A DNA stretch of 64,000 nt from Lysobacter sp. TY2-98 (GCF_003367355.1 NZ_CP031413.1:2274921-2338920), one strand, 5' to 3'; positions 26,832 to 35,123 are shown, numbered from the stretch's first letter. Numbers and translations are program-made. The notes: generated by a model not told the origin, from the sequence alone.

Positions 26832-27236
26832 TCAGTTCTCCAGCGCGAGGTTGGCGAGCCCGCTGTCCTGCGCGGCCGCGAGTGCCGTCGCAAAGCCCTG
26901 GTACTCGCTGTCGGCGGCGACGCTGACGTGCACCACGGTGTCTGGCGCAACCCGCGCGATGCCGTCAAGGGCGGCACGCAGCGACTTGGCATCGAGCGTG
27001 CGTCCGTCGAGCGTGTAGCTGCCGAACGCGTCGACGTGCAGATCCGTGCGCGGCGGCGGTGATGGCGGTTGCTCGTGACTGGGAATCGGGAGGTTCATCG
27101 GCAAGGTCCGCGTCAGCGTCGGCGCGGTGATCATGAAGATCACCAGCATCACGAGCATCACGTCGACCAGCGGCGTCACGTTCATGTCGGCCATGGCGCC
27201 GTCGCGCGGGCGGGGAGCGTAGGTGGATGCGGCCAT
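26832..27236 (-). CDS. ExbD/TolR-family protein
   Basis: This 134-residue inner-membrane protein has a short cytoplasmic N-terminus and one helix (about 20-42). The conserved aspartate of the family sits in MNVTPLVDVMLVMLVIFMIT, and a periplasmic domain carries the RTDLHVDAFGSYTLDGR segment. ExbD/TolR subunits couple the proton gradient to TonB or Tol-Pal together with an ExbB/TolQ channel. No exbB, tolQ or tonB lies adjacent, so it is a solitary copy. GGAGG upstream of ATG 27236 supports the start. Confidence 0.88.
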   Translation of the reverse strand: MAASTYAPRPRDGAMADMNVTPLVDVMLVMLVIFMITAPTLTRTLPMNLPIPSHEQPPSPPPRTDLHVDAFGSYTLDGRTLDAKSLRAALDGIARVAPDTVVHVSVAADSEYQGFATALAAAQDSGLANLALEN

Positions 27237-27372
27237 CGTCGATCCTCCATCGGGCGGTATGCCCGACTCGACCGTACGCCGGCGTCCGGCCGCTGGCAAC
27301 ACGCTGCGACAACCGTTCGAGTGGCGTTTGCCGCCGGTCGTCGCTGCGCCCTGCCTGCACGACAATGGCGGC

Positions 27373-27771
27373 ATGAACGCGACCACCCTCACCACCCACC
27401 ACGGCGGCTGCCACTGTGGCCGCGTCCGTTTCGAAGTCGATGCGCCGACGCCGCTGCACGTGCTCGACTGCAACTGTTCGATCTGCCGAATGACCGGCTT
27501 CCTGCACCTGATCGTTCCGGCGGAGCGCTTCCGGCTCGTGCAAGGCGAGGACGCGCTGGTCGACTACCGCTTCAACACCGGTGCCGCGCGTCATCTCTTC
27601 TGCGGCCACTGCGGCATCAAGAGCTTCTACGTGCCGCGCAGTCATCCCGACGGCTACAGCGTCAACGTGCGCTGCCTCGACGGTGTGCCGCTCGACAACC
27701 TGCGCATCACACTGTTCGACGACGGCGATCGCGCGGCATCGATGGCCGCGCTTGCCGATCACGGTCTCTGA
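27373..27771 (+). CDS. GFA/CENP-V family zinc protein
   Basis: This 132-residue protein has the Cys-rich beta-tent fold of the glutathione-dependent formaldehyde-activating (GFA) family. Zinc-binding cysteines appear as GGCHCG (about 12-16), CNCSIC (about 33-38) and FCGHCG (about 76-81). The family includes S-(hydroxymethyl)glutathione synthase, but most members are of unknown function, so formaldehyde handling is not established. ATG 27373 begins family similarity. It is transcribed divergently from the ExbD gene. Confidence 0.88.
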   Translation: MNATTLTTHHGGCHCGRVRFEVDAPTPLHVLDCNCSICRMTGFLHLIVPAERFRLVQGEDALVDYRFNTGAARHLFCGHCGIKSFYVPRSHPDGYSVNVRCLDGVPLDNLRITLFDDGDRAASMAALADHGL

Positions 27772-27875
27772 ACCGGCGGCATCGCACCGCCTTGCGCGTC
27801 GGTGCTTTCGCGTCGACGCAACGCGCGCGGGCGCATTCTTTGCGCCGCCCGGGTGGGGCGCTTGATGTTGGGACG

Positions 27876-28259
27876 ATGGACGGGATCGAAGGCCTGCGAC
27901 TGCTGCTCGTTGAGGACGAATTCGTCCTCGCGATCGGCCTTGCCGAAGCGCTGGGCGACCTCGGCGCGGTGGTGCTCGGCCCGGTGACGACCGTCGAGGA
28001 CGCGCTCGCGCTGGTCGAGCGCGTGCCCGAGATCGATGCCGCGGTGCTCGACGTCAACCTCGGCCAGCAGGTGGTGTATCCCGTGGCCGATGCGCTGCTC
28101 GCGCGCGGCATCCCGTTCCTGTTCGCGACCGCGAACGAACCGGCGAGCCTGCCCGAGCGTTTCGCGCGCGTGCCGATCTGCCGCAAACCGTTCGGCGTGC
28201 GCCATTTCCACGACGCCGTGCTGGAGCTCGCGCACACGCCGCCCCGCCGCGTCGCCTGA
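27876..28259 (+). CDS. Single-domain response regulator (receiver)
   Basis: This 127-residue protein consists of a receiver domain alone. LLLVEDEFVLAIG supplies the acidic pocket, the phospho-accepting Asp is in AAVLDVNLGQ (about residue 59), and a Lys is in ICRKPFG near the end. It has no output domain and could work as a phosphate sink or relay. The hybrid kinase 2.6 kb upstream, or another kinase elsewhere, might donate phosphate. The gene stands between the GFA and GST genes on the same strand. Confidence 0.87.
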   Translation: MDGIEGLRLLLVEDEFVLAIGLAEALGDLGAVVLGPVTTVEDALALVERVPEIDAAVLDVNLGQQVVYPVADALLARGIPFLFATANEPASLPERFARVPICRKPFGVRHFHDAVLELAHTPPRRVA

Positions 28260-28272
28260 CGCGGGAGGAAGT

Positions 28273-28296
28273 CTGCTGACACCACGCTGTCAGCAG
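28273..28296. promoter_or_regulatory. Inverted repeat, likely WYL-regulator operator before GST
   Basis: CTGCTGACA (28273-28281) and TGTCAGCAG (28288-28296) are perfect 9-base inverted arms with six bases between, 61 bp before the GST start. The position suggests an operator for the DeoR/YafY-type regulator encoded after the GST. A terminator for the receiver gene is less likely because there is no T-run. Confidence 0.55.
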
Positions 28297-28356
28297 GAGG
28301 CGCCGAGACTGGGTCCGTGACGCGCCACGCGTCCGCCACCGGCCAGGAGCCTTCCC

Positions 28357-29004
28357 ATGTCGCGACGGATCACCTTCTTCTACGCCCCGCATTCGCGTGC
28401 GGCCTGCACGCTCGCCCTGCTGGAAACACTCGGCGCGGATTACGACCTGCACCCGCTCGATCTGATCGAAGGGACGCAACGCCGCCCCGACTATCTGGCG
28501 GTGAATCCGCTCGGCAAGGTGCCGGCGATCCGCCACGGCGACGCGGTGGTGACCGAGCAGGTCGCCATCCTGATCTATCTCGCCGACCTCTATGCCGATC
28601 GTGGCCTGACGCCGGCGCTCGACGACCCGCTGCGCGGCCCCTATCTGCGCTGGGCGGTGTTCTATGCCGCCTGCTTCGAGCCGGCGATCACGGACCGCTC
28701 GCGCGGCGTCGCAGCGGGCCCGGCCATGAGTTCGCCGTACGGCGACTACGACGCGGTGGTCGAAGCCATCGCGACGCAGCTGTCGAAGGGTCCGTACATG
28801 CTCGGCGAGCGTTTCACCGCGGTCGACGTGCTCTGGGGCACCGCGCTGCGCTGGGCGCTCGCATTCAAGCTGGTGCCGGATGAGCCGGTCTTCCGCGACT
28901 ACGTGGACCGCGTGACCTCGCGCCCTGAGATCCAACGCGCGACCGCGCTGGACACCGAGCATGCGGCGGCGCAGGCCGCGCGTCGCGAGGCCGCGACGGC
29001 CTGA
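28357..29004 (+). CDS. Glutathione S-transferase family protein
   Basis: This 215-residue protein has an N-terminal thioredoxin-like domain (about 1-80) with a serine-containing start (YAPHSRAACTLALLE), the cis-proline motif NPLGKVPAI and the glutathione-binding TEQVAILIYLAD. A helical C-terminal domain follows. It probably conjugates glutathione to electrophiles or acts as a peroxidase; no substrate is indicated. It is followed after 36 bp by a WYL/YafY-type regulator, with an inverted repeat in its leader, so the pair may form a self-regulated unit. Confidence 0.9.
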   Translation: MSRRITFFYAPHSRAACTLALLETLGADYDLHPLDLIEGTQRRPDYLAVNPLGKVPAIRHGDAVVTEQVAILIYLADLYADRGLTPALDDPLRGPYLRWAVFYAACFEPAITDRSRGVAAGPAMSSPYGDYDAVVEAIATQLSKGPYMLGERFTAVDVLWGTALRWALAFKLVPDEPVFRDYVDRVTSRPEIQRATALDTEHAAAQAARREAATA

Positions 29005-29040
29005 GCCGGGACGATGCCGGCGCATCGCTACAATCCGGCG

Positions 29041-29784
29041 ATGCGCCGCGCCGACCGCTTGTTCCTGCTCGTCAACGCCCTGCGCGGCCGTCGCCGCGCG
29101 GTGCTCGCGCGCGAACTCGCGGACACGCTCGGCGTCTCGCTGCGCACCGTGTACCGCGACGTCGCCGACCTGCAGCGCTCGGGTGTGCCGATCGAAGGCG
29201 AAGCCGGTGTCGGCTACGTGCTGCGCCACGGCGCCGACATTCCGCCGCTGATGTTCGACGAGGACGAGATCGAAGCGGTCGTCGTCGGCATCCGCCTCGC
29301 GCGTGCGTTCGCCGGCAACCGCCTAAGCGAGAGTGCAGCGCGCGCACTGGTCAAGATCGAGGCTTCGATTCCCGAACGCATCCGCGCCTGTGCGGAGCGT
29401 GCGGCGATCATGGCGCCGGAATGGCGTGGCGAACTCAGCCGTGAATTCGGCGAGCTGCTCGATCGCCTCAATGAAGCGATCGCCGCGCATCGCGTCCTGC
29501 AGCTCGACTACCGCGACGAGAGTGGCGATGCGTCCACGCGCGAGGTCGAGCCGCTGTGCATCGTGTTCTGGGGCGGTTCGTGGACGCTGGGCGCGTGGTG
29601 TCGCCTGCGCGGCGCGTTTCGCCAGTTCCGGCTCAATCGCATCGTCGCAATGAACGCGACGGGCGAAATCGTCGTCGACGATCCGTCGCGCAATCTGGCG
29701 GCGTTGCTGCGGGAAGTGCGTCGACGTCCCGCGTTCGCGGCATCGACTGAGCCGCGTGTCAGTCCGCCGAACGCGCTCGCCTGA
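29041..29784 (+). CDS. DeoR/YafY-type HTH regulator with WYL domain
   Basis: This 247-residue protein starts with a winged HTH (about 1-60; LADTLGVSLRTVYRDVADL). A WYL domain (about 140-210; LDYRDESGDASTREVEPLCI, then WTLGAWCRLRGAFRQFRLNRI) follows, which can sense nucleic-acid or small ligands. The start at ATG 29041 fits the HTH N-terminus. Located directly behind the GST gene, it probably controls it through the inverted repeat at 28273-28296. It ends exactly where the converging HicB gene ends (TGATCA). Confidence 0.9.
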   Translation: MRRADRLFLLVNALRGRRRAVLARELADTLGVSLRTVYRDVADLQRSGVPIEGEAGVGYVLRHGADIPPLMFDEDEIEAVVVGIRLARAFAGNRLSESAARALVKIEASIPERIRACAERAAIMAPEWRGELSREFGELLDRLNEAIAAHRVLQLDYRDESGDASTREVEPLCIVFWGGSWTLGAWCRLRGAFRQFRLNRIVAMNATGEIVVDDPSRNLAALLREVRRRPAFAASTEPRVSPPNALA

Positions 29785-30063
29785 TCACCAGCCCACGCCG
29801 GGCGGATATGCGGCGATCACGGGCGAGAGATCGACCAGCATCCAGTAGCCTTCGCGCGTTTCGAACGACGGCGGCAGCATCTCCGCGCGCATGGGTTTTC
29901 CCAGCGGCGTCACGCAGGCCGCGAGGTGCGCGGAGGCGGCGTGCTGCGCGGCTTCGGTGATGCCGACGAGGCTGTCCGCTTCGGTCACGCAGCCCGGGAA
30001 GTCGGGCAGCGTCACCGAGTAGTGGCGGTTCGCGTCGCGTTCGACGAAGGCGAAATATTGCAT
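29785..30063 (-). CDS. Solitary HicB-family antitoxin-like protein
   Basis: This 92-residue protein has the HicB partial RNase-H-like fold. MQYFAFVERDANRHYSVTLP and DFPGCVTEADSLVGITEAA are the family signature, followed by PMRAEMLPPSF. The DNA-binding C-terminal extension of many antitoxins is missing; the end is AYPPGVGW. No HicA toxin reading frame (about 60 residues, dsRBD-like) is visible on either side. It may be a leftover antitoxin or have another role, as solitary HicB proteins do occur. Confidence 0.8.
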   Translation of the reverse strand: MQYFAFVERDANRHYSVTLPDFPGCVTEADSLVGITEAAQHAASAHLAACVTPLGKPMRAEMLPPSFETREGYWMLVDLSPVIAAYPPGVGW

Positions 30064-30177
30064 GCGGCGCACTATCCGAGCGGTGCCGCGAAGCGGCTGT
30101 GAACAAGCCGCCCCGCGTTCGCGGGATCGCGACATTGGTGCCCGGAGCCTGTGGCGATCCCGTGCGGAATCACCCTC

Positions 30178-31479
30178 ATGCCCCTTCGGTTCGCGATCGC
30201 GTGCGCGGTCCTCGTCGCCTGCGGCGCTGCACGCGCGCAGGACCCCGGCACCGGCCCGTCGCCCGCGTTGCCGGCGCCGCACCATGCGCTCATTCCCCAC
30301 GTCGACATCGCGCCCGCCGTCCACTGGCCTGCCGGCGCCATGCCGACGCCCGCGCCCGGGCTGGCGGTCACACCGCTCGCGACGGGGCTCGACCACCCCC
30401 GCTGGCTCTACGTGCTGCCCAACGGCGACGTGCTGGTGGCGGAAAGCAATGGCCCGGCCGGCAAGAGCGGTATCCGCGGCATCAAGGGCTGGGTGATGAA
30501 GCACGTGATGGCGAAGGCGGGCGCGGGCGTGCCGAGCCCCGAGCGCATCGTGCTGTTGCGCGACGCCGATGGCGACGGCCGCGCGGAGCTGCGCAGCGAT
30601 TTCCTCTCCGGTCTGCACTCGCCGTTCGGCATGGCGCTGGTCGGCGACACGCTCTACGTCGCGAATACCGACGCGCTGGTGCGCGTGCCGTACGCCGCCG
30701 GCGCCACGCGCATCGACGCGACGCCCGAGCATGTCGTCGATCTGCCCGGCGCCACCGGCGAGTTCAACCACCACTGGACGAAGAGCCTCGTCGCGTCGCC
30801 CGACGGCACGCGGCTCTACGTCGGCGTGGGTTCGAACAGCAACGTCGGCGAGAACGGCATGGCGGTCGAAGCCTCGCGCGCGGCGATTCTCGAAATCGAT
30901 CCGCGTGCGCGCACGACGACCGTGTTCGCCGACGGTCTGCGCAATCCGGTCGGCATTGCATGGCAGCCCGGCACGTCGACGCTGTGGGCGGTCGTCAACG
31001 AACGCGACGAACTCGGCAATGACCTGGTGCCCGACTACCTGACGCAGGTCGAGCGAGGCGCCTTCTACGGCTGGCCGTACAGCTACTGGGGCGCACACGT
31101 CGACGCGCGCGTGTCGCCGGAACGCCCCGATCGCGTCGCCGCCGCACGCGTGCCGGACTACGGCCTCGGCAATCACGTCGCGCCGCTGGGTCTCACGTTC
31201 AACACGTCGGCGACACTCCAACCCACCTTCGGCGACGGCGCATTCGTCGGCCGGCACGGCTCGTGGAACCGCACGCCGCTGTCCGGCTACGACGTGGTGT
31301 TCGTGCCGCTCGTGGACGGCCGCCCGCAGGGCGCGCCGCGCGAGGTACTCGCGGGCTTCGTCGACGCGGAGGGCAATGCACGCGGCCGACCGGTCGGTGT
31401 CGCGATCGCGCGGGACGGCGCGCTGCTGGTGGCCGACGACGTCGGCAACGCGATCTGGCGGGTGAGCCCGTCGCGCTGA
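30178..31479 (+). CDS. Exported L-sorbosone/glucose dehydrogenase-like beta-propeller protein
   Basis: This 433-residue secreted protein has a signal peptide (about 1-20, ending ARAQ) and a six-bladed propeller of the soluble glucose/sorbosone dehydrogenase type. Typical segments include the RILLRDADGDGRAE-like stretch, FADGLRNPVGIAWQPGTSTL, and WNRTPLSGYDVVFVPL with RGRPVGVAIARDGALLVADD near the end. These proteins often use PQQ to oxidise sugars, but activity is unproven here. The start at 30178 directly precedes the signal peptide. No partner gene is adjacent. Confidence 0.87.
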   Translation: MPLRFAIACAVLVACGAARAQDPGTGPSPALPAPHHALIPHVDIAPAVHWPAGAMPTPAPGLAVTPLATGLDHPRWLYVLPNGDVLVAESNGPAGKSGIRGIKGWVMKHVMAKAGAGVPSPERIVLLRDADGDGRAELRSDFLSGLHSPFGMALVGDTLYVANTDALVRVPYAAGATRIDATPEHVVDLPGATGEFNHHWTKSLVASPDGTRLYVGVGSNSNVGENGMAVEASRAAILEIDPRARTTTVFADGLRNPVGIAWQPGTSTLWAVVNERDELGNDLVPDYLTQVERGAFYGWPYSYWGAHVDARVSPERPDRVAAARVPDYGLGNHVAPLGLTFNTSATLQPTFGDGAFVGRHGSWNRTPLSGYDVVFVPLVDGRPQGAPREVLAGFVDAEGNARGRPVGVAIARDGALLVADDVGNAIWRVSPSR

Positions 31480-31683
31480 TCGCACGGGCTCGCTGCGACC
31501 GCAGCAGGACGGCCGGGCGCCGGCGCATGGGACGACCGCCCATCCGCCCCGTCGTGCCGTCCGCCGCCGCGCGTGCGTGGCGGCCCGGCGGGGCCGCGCC
31601 GCTCTGGCATAAACGCCCACGGCCGGCGTCACGTGGCCGAAACGTTGCCCGCATACCGTTACGCCTCCGCGCAGGATGCCGCC

Positions 31684-31995
31684 ATGCTCATCTACGATCG
31701 CCGCCGCTGCCGGCCGCTGCCGGTCCCCGAGCTCCGTCGCCGCCTGACGATCGCCCAGCGCGCGAAGCTGAGCTGGCTGGAATACCTGGGCTGGCGCCTG
31801 CTGTTCGTCCGCGGCGAACCCGCCAACGTATTCGTAGCGCACGACGAGAAGGGCTATGCGGTCATCGGCCGCGAAGGCCGCGTCGTCGGCTGCCGCAGCC
31901 TCACGGTGCGCCCGGCCGACCGCAAGGATCCCGCCTACCGCGCAGCGCCTTCGTTCGAAGGCGACGACGGCGGGTCCGAGGCGCGTGCCGCCTGA
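31684..31995 (+). CDS. Conserved hypothetical protein
   Basis: This 103-residue basic protein begins MLIYDRRRCRPLPVPELRRR. A short strand-rich region follows (LGWRLLFVRGEPANVFVAHD, GYAVIGREGRVVGCRSLTV) and then an acidic tail. There is no signal, membrane helix or known motif. I do not recognise the family, although the composition and third-position GC are like its neighbours and suggest a real gene. The GNAT gene begins 29 bases later. Confidence 0.5.
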   Translation: MLIYDRRRCRPLPVPELRRRLTIAQRAKLSWLEYLGWRLLFVRGEPANVFVAHDEKGYAVIGREGRVVGCRSLTVRPADRKDPAYRAAPSFEGDDGGSEARAA

Positions 31996-32023
31996 TCCGC
32001 AGCGCCGCGATCGCGCGCCGCGC

Positions 32024-32554
32024 ATGACGGCGCCGGTCATCCGCCGCATCGAACGCCACGAGGCCGCGCGCCTTGCCGCGCTGCTGCGCCGCCTGTTCGT
32101 CGAGGCCTATGCCGACTGCAGCGCACCGGCGAATGTCGAGGCCTACCTCGACGACGCGTTCGGCGTCGCGCAGCAGACCCGGGAGCTCGACGATCCCGCC
32201 CATCCGGCCTGGGTGGTCGAGCACGATGACGAGTGGCTGGGCGTGCTGCAGGTGCGCCTGCCGTCGACGCCACCGCCCCAAGTCGATCTCCTCCGGCCCG
32301 CGCAGCTGCACCGCATCTACCTGACCACCGCCGCGATCGGCCGCGGCCTCGGGCGTCGCCTGCTCGACATCGCGCTCGACACCGCGCGCCGTGGCGGCGC
32401 CGACGGGCTCTGGCTCAGCGTCTGGCAGCGCGCACCCGGACCGATCGCCGTCTACCAGCGCGCCGGCTTCCGCATCGTCGGCACCACGACCTTCGTCGTC
32501 GGCGACGATCCGCTCGACGACTGGATCATGCAGCGGCGCATCGACGCCGCCTGA
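32024..32554 (+). CDS. GNAT-family N-acetyltransferase
   Basis: This 176-residue protein has the GNAT fold. The acetyl-CoA loop is in IGRGLGRRLLDIALDTARR (about 105-123), preceded by LHRIYLTTAAI and followed by LWLSVWQRAPGPIAVYQRAGFRIVG, in which the tyrosine is likely the general acid. The substrate may be an amino acid, polyamine or antibiotic; nothing decides this. ATG 32024 is 28 bp behind the preceding hypothetical gene, with which it may share a transcript. Confidence 0.88.
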   Translation: MTAPVIRRIERHEAARLAALLRRLFVEAYADCSAPANVEAYLDDAFGVAQQTRELDDPAHPAWVVEHDDEWLGVLQVRLPSTPPPQVDLLRPAQLHRIYLTTAAIGRGLGRRLLDIALDTARRGGADGLWLSVWQRAPGPIAVYQRAGFRIVGTTTFVVGDDPLDDWIMQRRIDAA

Positions 32555-32685
32555 CGCAGCGGGCCCGGCCGCGCCCGACGCCGCGATCCGCAGGTTCGAT
32601 CCGCGAAATCCCCGGTCCGTCGCAGAGCGCTCGACGGCGCGCACGGCGTCCTTATCCTCGCCGCATCGCCTGCCGGAATCGCCCC

Positions 32686-33936
32686 GTGTTCAAGAGCCTC
32701 GTCTTCGTCATTCGCATCGCGATCGCCTGGGCACTCGCGTCGGCGCTGTTCGTGGGCTTCTGGTCCGGCATTCCGCTGATCGGACGCTGGGACTTCCCGC
32801 CGGTCGCGCTGGGCATGGTGGTGATGGCGTTCGTCGTCGCCGGCGCGTTCTCGCACCTGCGCCGCGTGCGCCTGATTGCCGGGCACGTCGATGGCGGCGC
32901 GCTCGGCAACCGCCATCGTCGCCAGATCGAGATCCCGTTCGAGGCGGGCCAGGCCTTCGACCTGCTCGACGCCGCCATCCGCGAACTTCCGGGCATCGAA
33001 ACGGTGCTCAGCGCACGCGACAGCCTGCAGATCCGCGCGCAGGTGAATCGCCCTGACAGCTATACGCAGAGCGCGCTCGGCCGCTGGAATCCGCTGTCGG
33101 GTTTCGGCACGCAGCACAACCAGATCCGCGCGACGGTGACGCCCACTGCCGACACCGGCAGCGTCACCTTCATCTGCGAGCCGCAGGTGGGCGCGTGGAG
33201 CGACTGGTTCTTCGTCGACGACGGCACCAACCTCGAGAACGCCGAAGCGATCACCCGCGCGATCACGCGCCGCGTCGCCGACGCGCGCCGTGGCGAACAG
33301 ATGGCCGCCGTGCGCACCGCGACCGAGAAGGAATTGACCGTCGCCAAGCTCAACCTGCTGCATGCGCAGGTCGAACCGCACTTTCTCTACAACACGCTGG
33401 CGAGTGCGCAACTGCTGACGCGCAGCGACCCGGCGCGTGCCGAGGAAATGCTCGGCCATCTGATCCAGTACCTGCGTCATTCGCTGCCGCGTACCGAGGA
33501 TTCGCCATCCACGCTGGGCGCCGAGCTCGAACGCGCGCTGGCCTATCTCGAGATCATGAAAGTGCGCATGGGCAATCGCCTCGACGTGCAGGTCGACGTG
33601 CCCGAATCGCTGCGCGCGACGAAGCTGCCCGCGATGATGCTGCAGACGCTGGTGGAGAACGCGATCAAGCACGGCCTGGAGCCGCGTACCGGCGGCGGCA
33701 CGGTGTGGATCCGCGCACGCCGCGCCGACGACACCGTCGCGATCACCGTCGCCGACGATGGCGAAGGGCTCGGCGGCAAGACCAACGGCACCGGCATTGG
33801 CCTGAAGAACGTGCGCGAACGACTGAAGCTGGCGTTCGACGGCGCGGCCTCGCTCGCCGTGGTCGCGAATTTCCCGGCCGGCGTCGCCGCCACGCTCACC
33901 GTGCCGGCCGAACGCGAGACGGTGCGCCATGACTGA
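32686..33936 (+). CDS. LytS/YpdA-type sensor histidine kinase
   Basis: This 416-residue inner-membrane kinase has two N-terminal helices (about 4-26 and 36-55) and a beta-rich cytoplasmic segment (about 75-185) of unknown role. A His_kinase domain follows (LLHAQVEPHFLYNTLAS, with the phospho-accepting His near residue 231). The HATPase end has the N-box LVENAIKHGLEP and TGIGLKNVRERL. It starts with GTG 32686. It overlaps its LytTR response-regulator partner by eight bases, a classic two-component operon that likely controls envelope or virulence functions. Confidence 0.9.
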   Translation: MFKSLVFVIRIAIAWALASALFVGFWSGIPLIGRWDFPPVALGMVVMAFVVAGAFSHLRRVRLIAGHVDGGALGNRHRRQIEIPFEAGQAFDLLDAAIRELPGIETVLSARDSLQIRAQVNRPDSYTQSALGRWNPLSGFGTQHNQIRATVTPTADTGSVTFICEPQVGAWSDWFFVDDGTNLENAEAITRAITRRVADARRGEQMAAVRTATEKELTVAKLNLLHAQVEPHFLYNTLASAQLLTRSDPARAEEMLGHLIQYLRHSLPRTEDSPSTLGAELERALAYLEIMKVRMGNRLDVQVDVPESLRATKLPAMMLQTLVENAIKHGLEPRTGGGTVWIRARRADDTVAITVADDGEGLGGKTNGTGIGLKNVRERLKLAFDGAASLAVVANFPAGVAATLTVPAERETVRHD

Positions 33937-34708
33937 GTCGATCCCCACCTGCGTCGTCGCCGAAGACGAAACGCTGCTGCGCGACGCGATCGTCGCGCAA
34001 CTGCAGCGCGCCTGGCCGGCGCTGCGCGTCATCGCCGAATGCGAGGACGGCGCCAGCGCGCTGGAAGCGATCGCCGAGCATCAGCCCGACGTCGCATTCC
34101 TCGACATCCGCATGCCCGGCCTCACCGGCCTCGAAGTCGCCGCGGCCTCTGCCGAAGCCAGTCCACAGACCCAGATCGTGTTCGTCACCGCGTACGACCA
34201 GCACGCGATCGCCGCGTTCGAACGGGGCGCGGTGGATTACCTGCTCAAGCCGGTGACGCCAGAACGCCTCGACGCCACCGTCGAACGTCTGCAGTCGCGC
34301 CTGGGCCAGGGGCGCGATGAGGCGCTGGCCGCGTTGCTCGCGCGCCTCGGCCCGGTGCTGCCGCGCGAACCCAGCGCGCCGGAGCCGTTGACGTGGCTCA
34401 CGGCCAGCGCGGGACGCGAAACGCGGCTGATCCTCATCGACGAAGTCGCCTACTTCCGCGCCGACCACAAGTACACGACGGTGGTCACCGCCGATGGCGA
34501 GTCGCTGTTGCGCACGTCGCTACGCGAACTGCTCGCGCGACTCGATGCCAACACCTTCAAGCAGATCCACCGCTCGACCGTCGTCAACATGAAAGCGGTG
34601 GCGGGCATCACGCGGGACGACACCGGGCGCGGCACGCTGCGCCTGCGCGGACGTCCCGAAACGCTGACGGTCAGTGCGCCGTTCATGGCGCTGTTCCGAC
34701 CGAACTGA
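33929..34708 (+). CDS. LytTR response regulator
   Basis: This 259-residue DNA-binding protein has a receiver domain (about 1-120; phospho-accepting Asp in DVAFLDIRMPGL) and a C-terminal LytTR domain (about 150-259). The LytTR segment includes DEVAYFRADHKYTTVVTADG, RTSLRELLARLDANTFKQIH and RSTVVNMKAVAGI. It is co-translated with the kinase upstream, which would phosphorylate it. Target promoters probably carry paired LytTR half-sites, but none was recognised here. The following small lipoprotein gene, 17 bp downstream, could be a co-transcribed target. Confidence 0.93.
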   Translation: MTESIPTCVVAEDETLLRDAIVAQLQRAWPALRVIAECEDGASALEAIAEHQPDVAFLDIRMPGLTGLEVAAASAEASPQTQIVFVTAYDQHAIAAFERGAVDYLLKPVTPERLDATVERLQSRLGQGRDEALAALLARLGPVLPREPSAPEPLTWLTASAGRETRLILIDEVAYFRADHKYTTVVTADGESLLRTSLRELLARLDANTFKQIHRSTVVNMKAVAGITRDDTGRGTLRLRGRPETLTVSAPFMALFRPN

Positions 34709-34724
34709 TCACGGAGACGTCGTC

Positions 34725-35080
34725 ATGGACAAGTTGTTCGCGCTGTTCGCTTTCCTTGCCTCGCTGATCGGCTGCGATGGCGGCCGCGACACGGTGGTGC
34801 ATCGCATCGTCGGCACCGGCGCCGACGTGCTCTTCAGCCGTGCGACGGTGCAGGACGGCGTCGCCCGCTTCGACTGCGTGCGTAGTGCGAGCGGGCCTGC
34901 CATTACCTGGTATTGCCGCGCGGCTGCGATCTGGGCCAGCCCTGTGCGACGCATGCCAGCCGTTACGACGTCGCCGCGGGTGATTCGCGCCAGGTCACCG
35001 GCCTGCACACGTTCCGGCTGTGCGTCAGCCCCGCCGAAGGCGATGTCGCCTGCAGTGCGAGCGACGCGCTGGGCCACTGA
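34725..35080 (+). pseudogene. Small lipoprotein-like gene interrupted by an apparent frameshift
   Basis: Reading from ATG 34725 gives MDKLFALFAFLASLIGCDGG and then about 40 residues of ordinary coding sequence up to near 34899. There the best frame changes by one base. The new frame continues with HYLVLPRGCDLGQPCATHAS and RLCVSPAEGDVACSASDALG, with strong GC bias at third positions, to a stop at 35078-35080. The unshifted frame instead runs into Arg/Ala-rich sequence ending at 35087. A single missing base would restore about 118 residues, with several paired cysteines in an exported protein. It could be a real mutation or a sequencing error. Confidence 0.55.
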
Positions 35081-35100
35081 TTCCTAGGCCCGGAACGAAA

Positions 35101-35123
35101 CGAGCCCCGCGATGCGGGGCTCG
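35101..35123. terminator. Hairpin between converging genes
   Basis: Stem CGAGCCCCGC (35101-35110) pairs with 35114-35123 around GAT. It separates the frameshifted lipoprotein gene from the RcnB-like gene and may end both transcripts. The A-rich tract before it gives a short U-tract only on the minus strand. Confidence 0.65.

Noticed and set aside
29785..32049. Large minus-strand frame spanning HicB to the GNAT gene
   Set aside because: Only its last 92 codons (HicB) have a recognisable product; the rest is the mirror of the sorbosone dehydrogenase-like and small genes.
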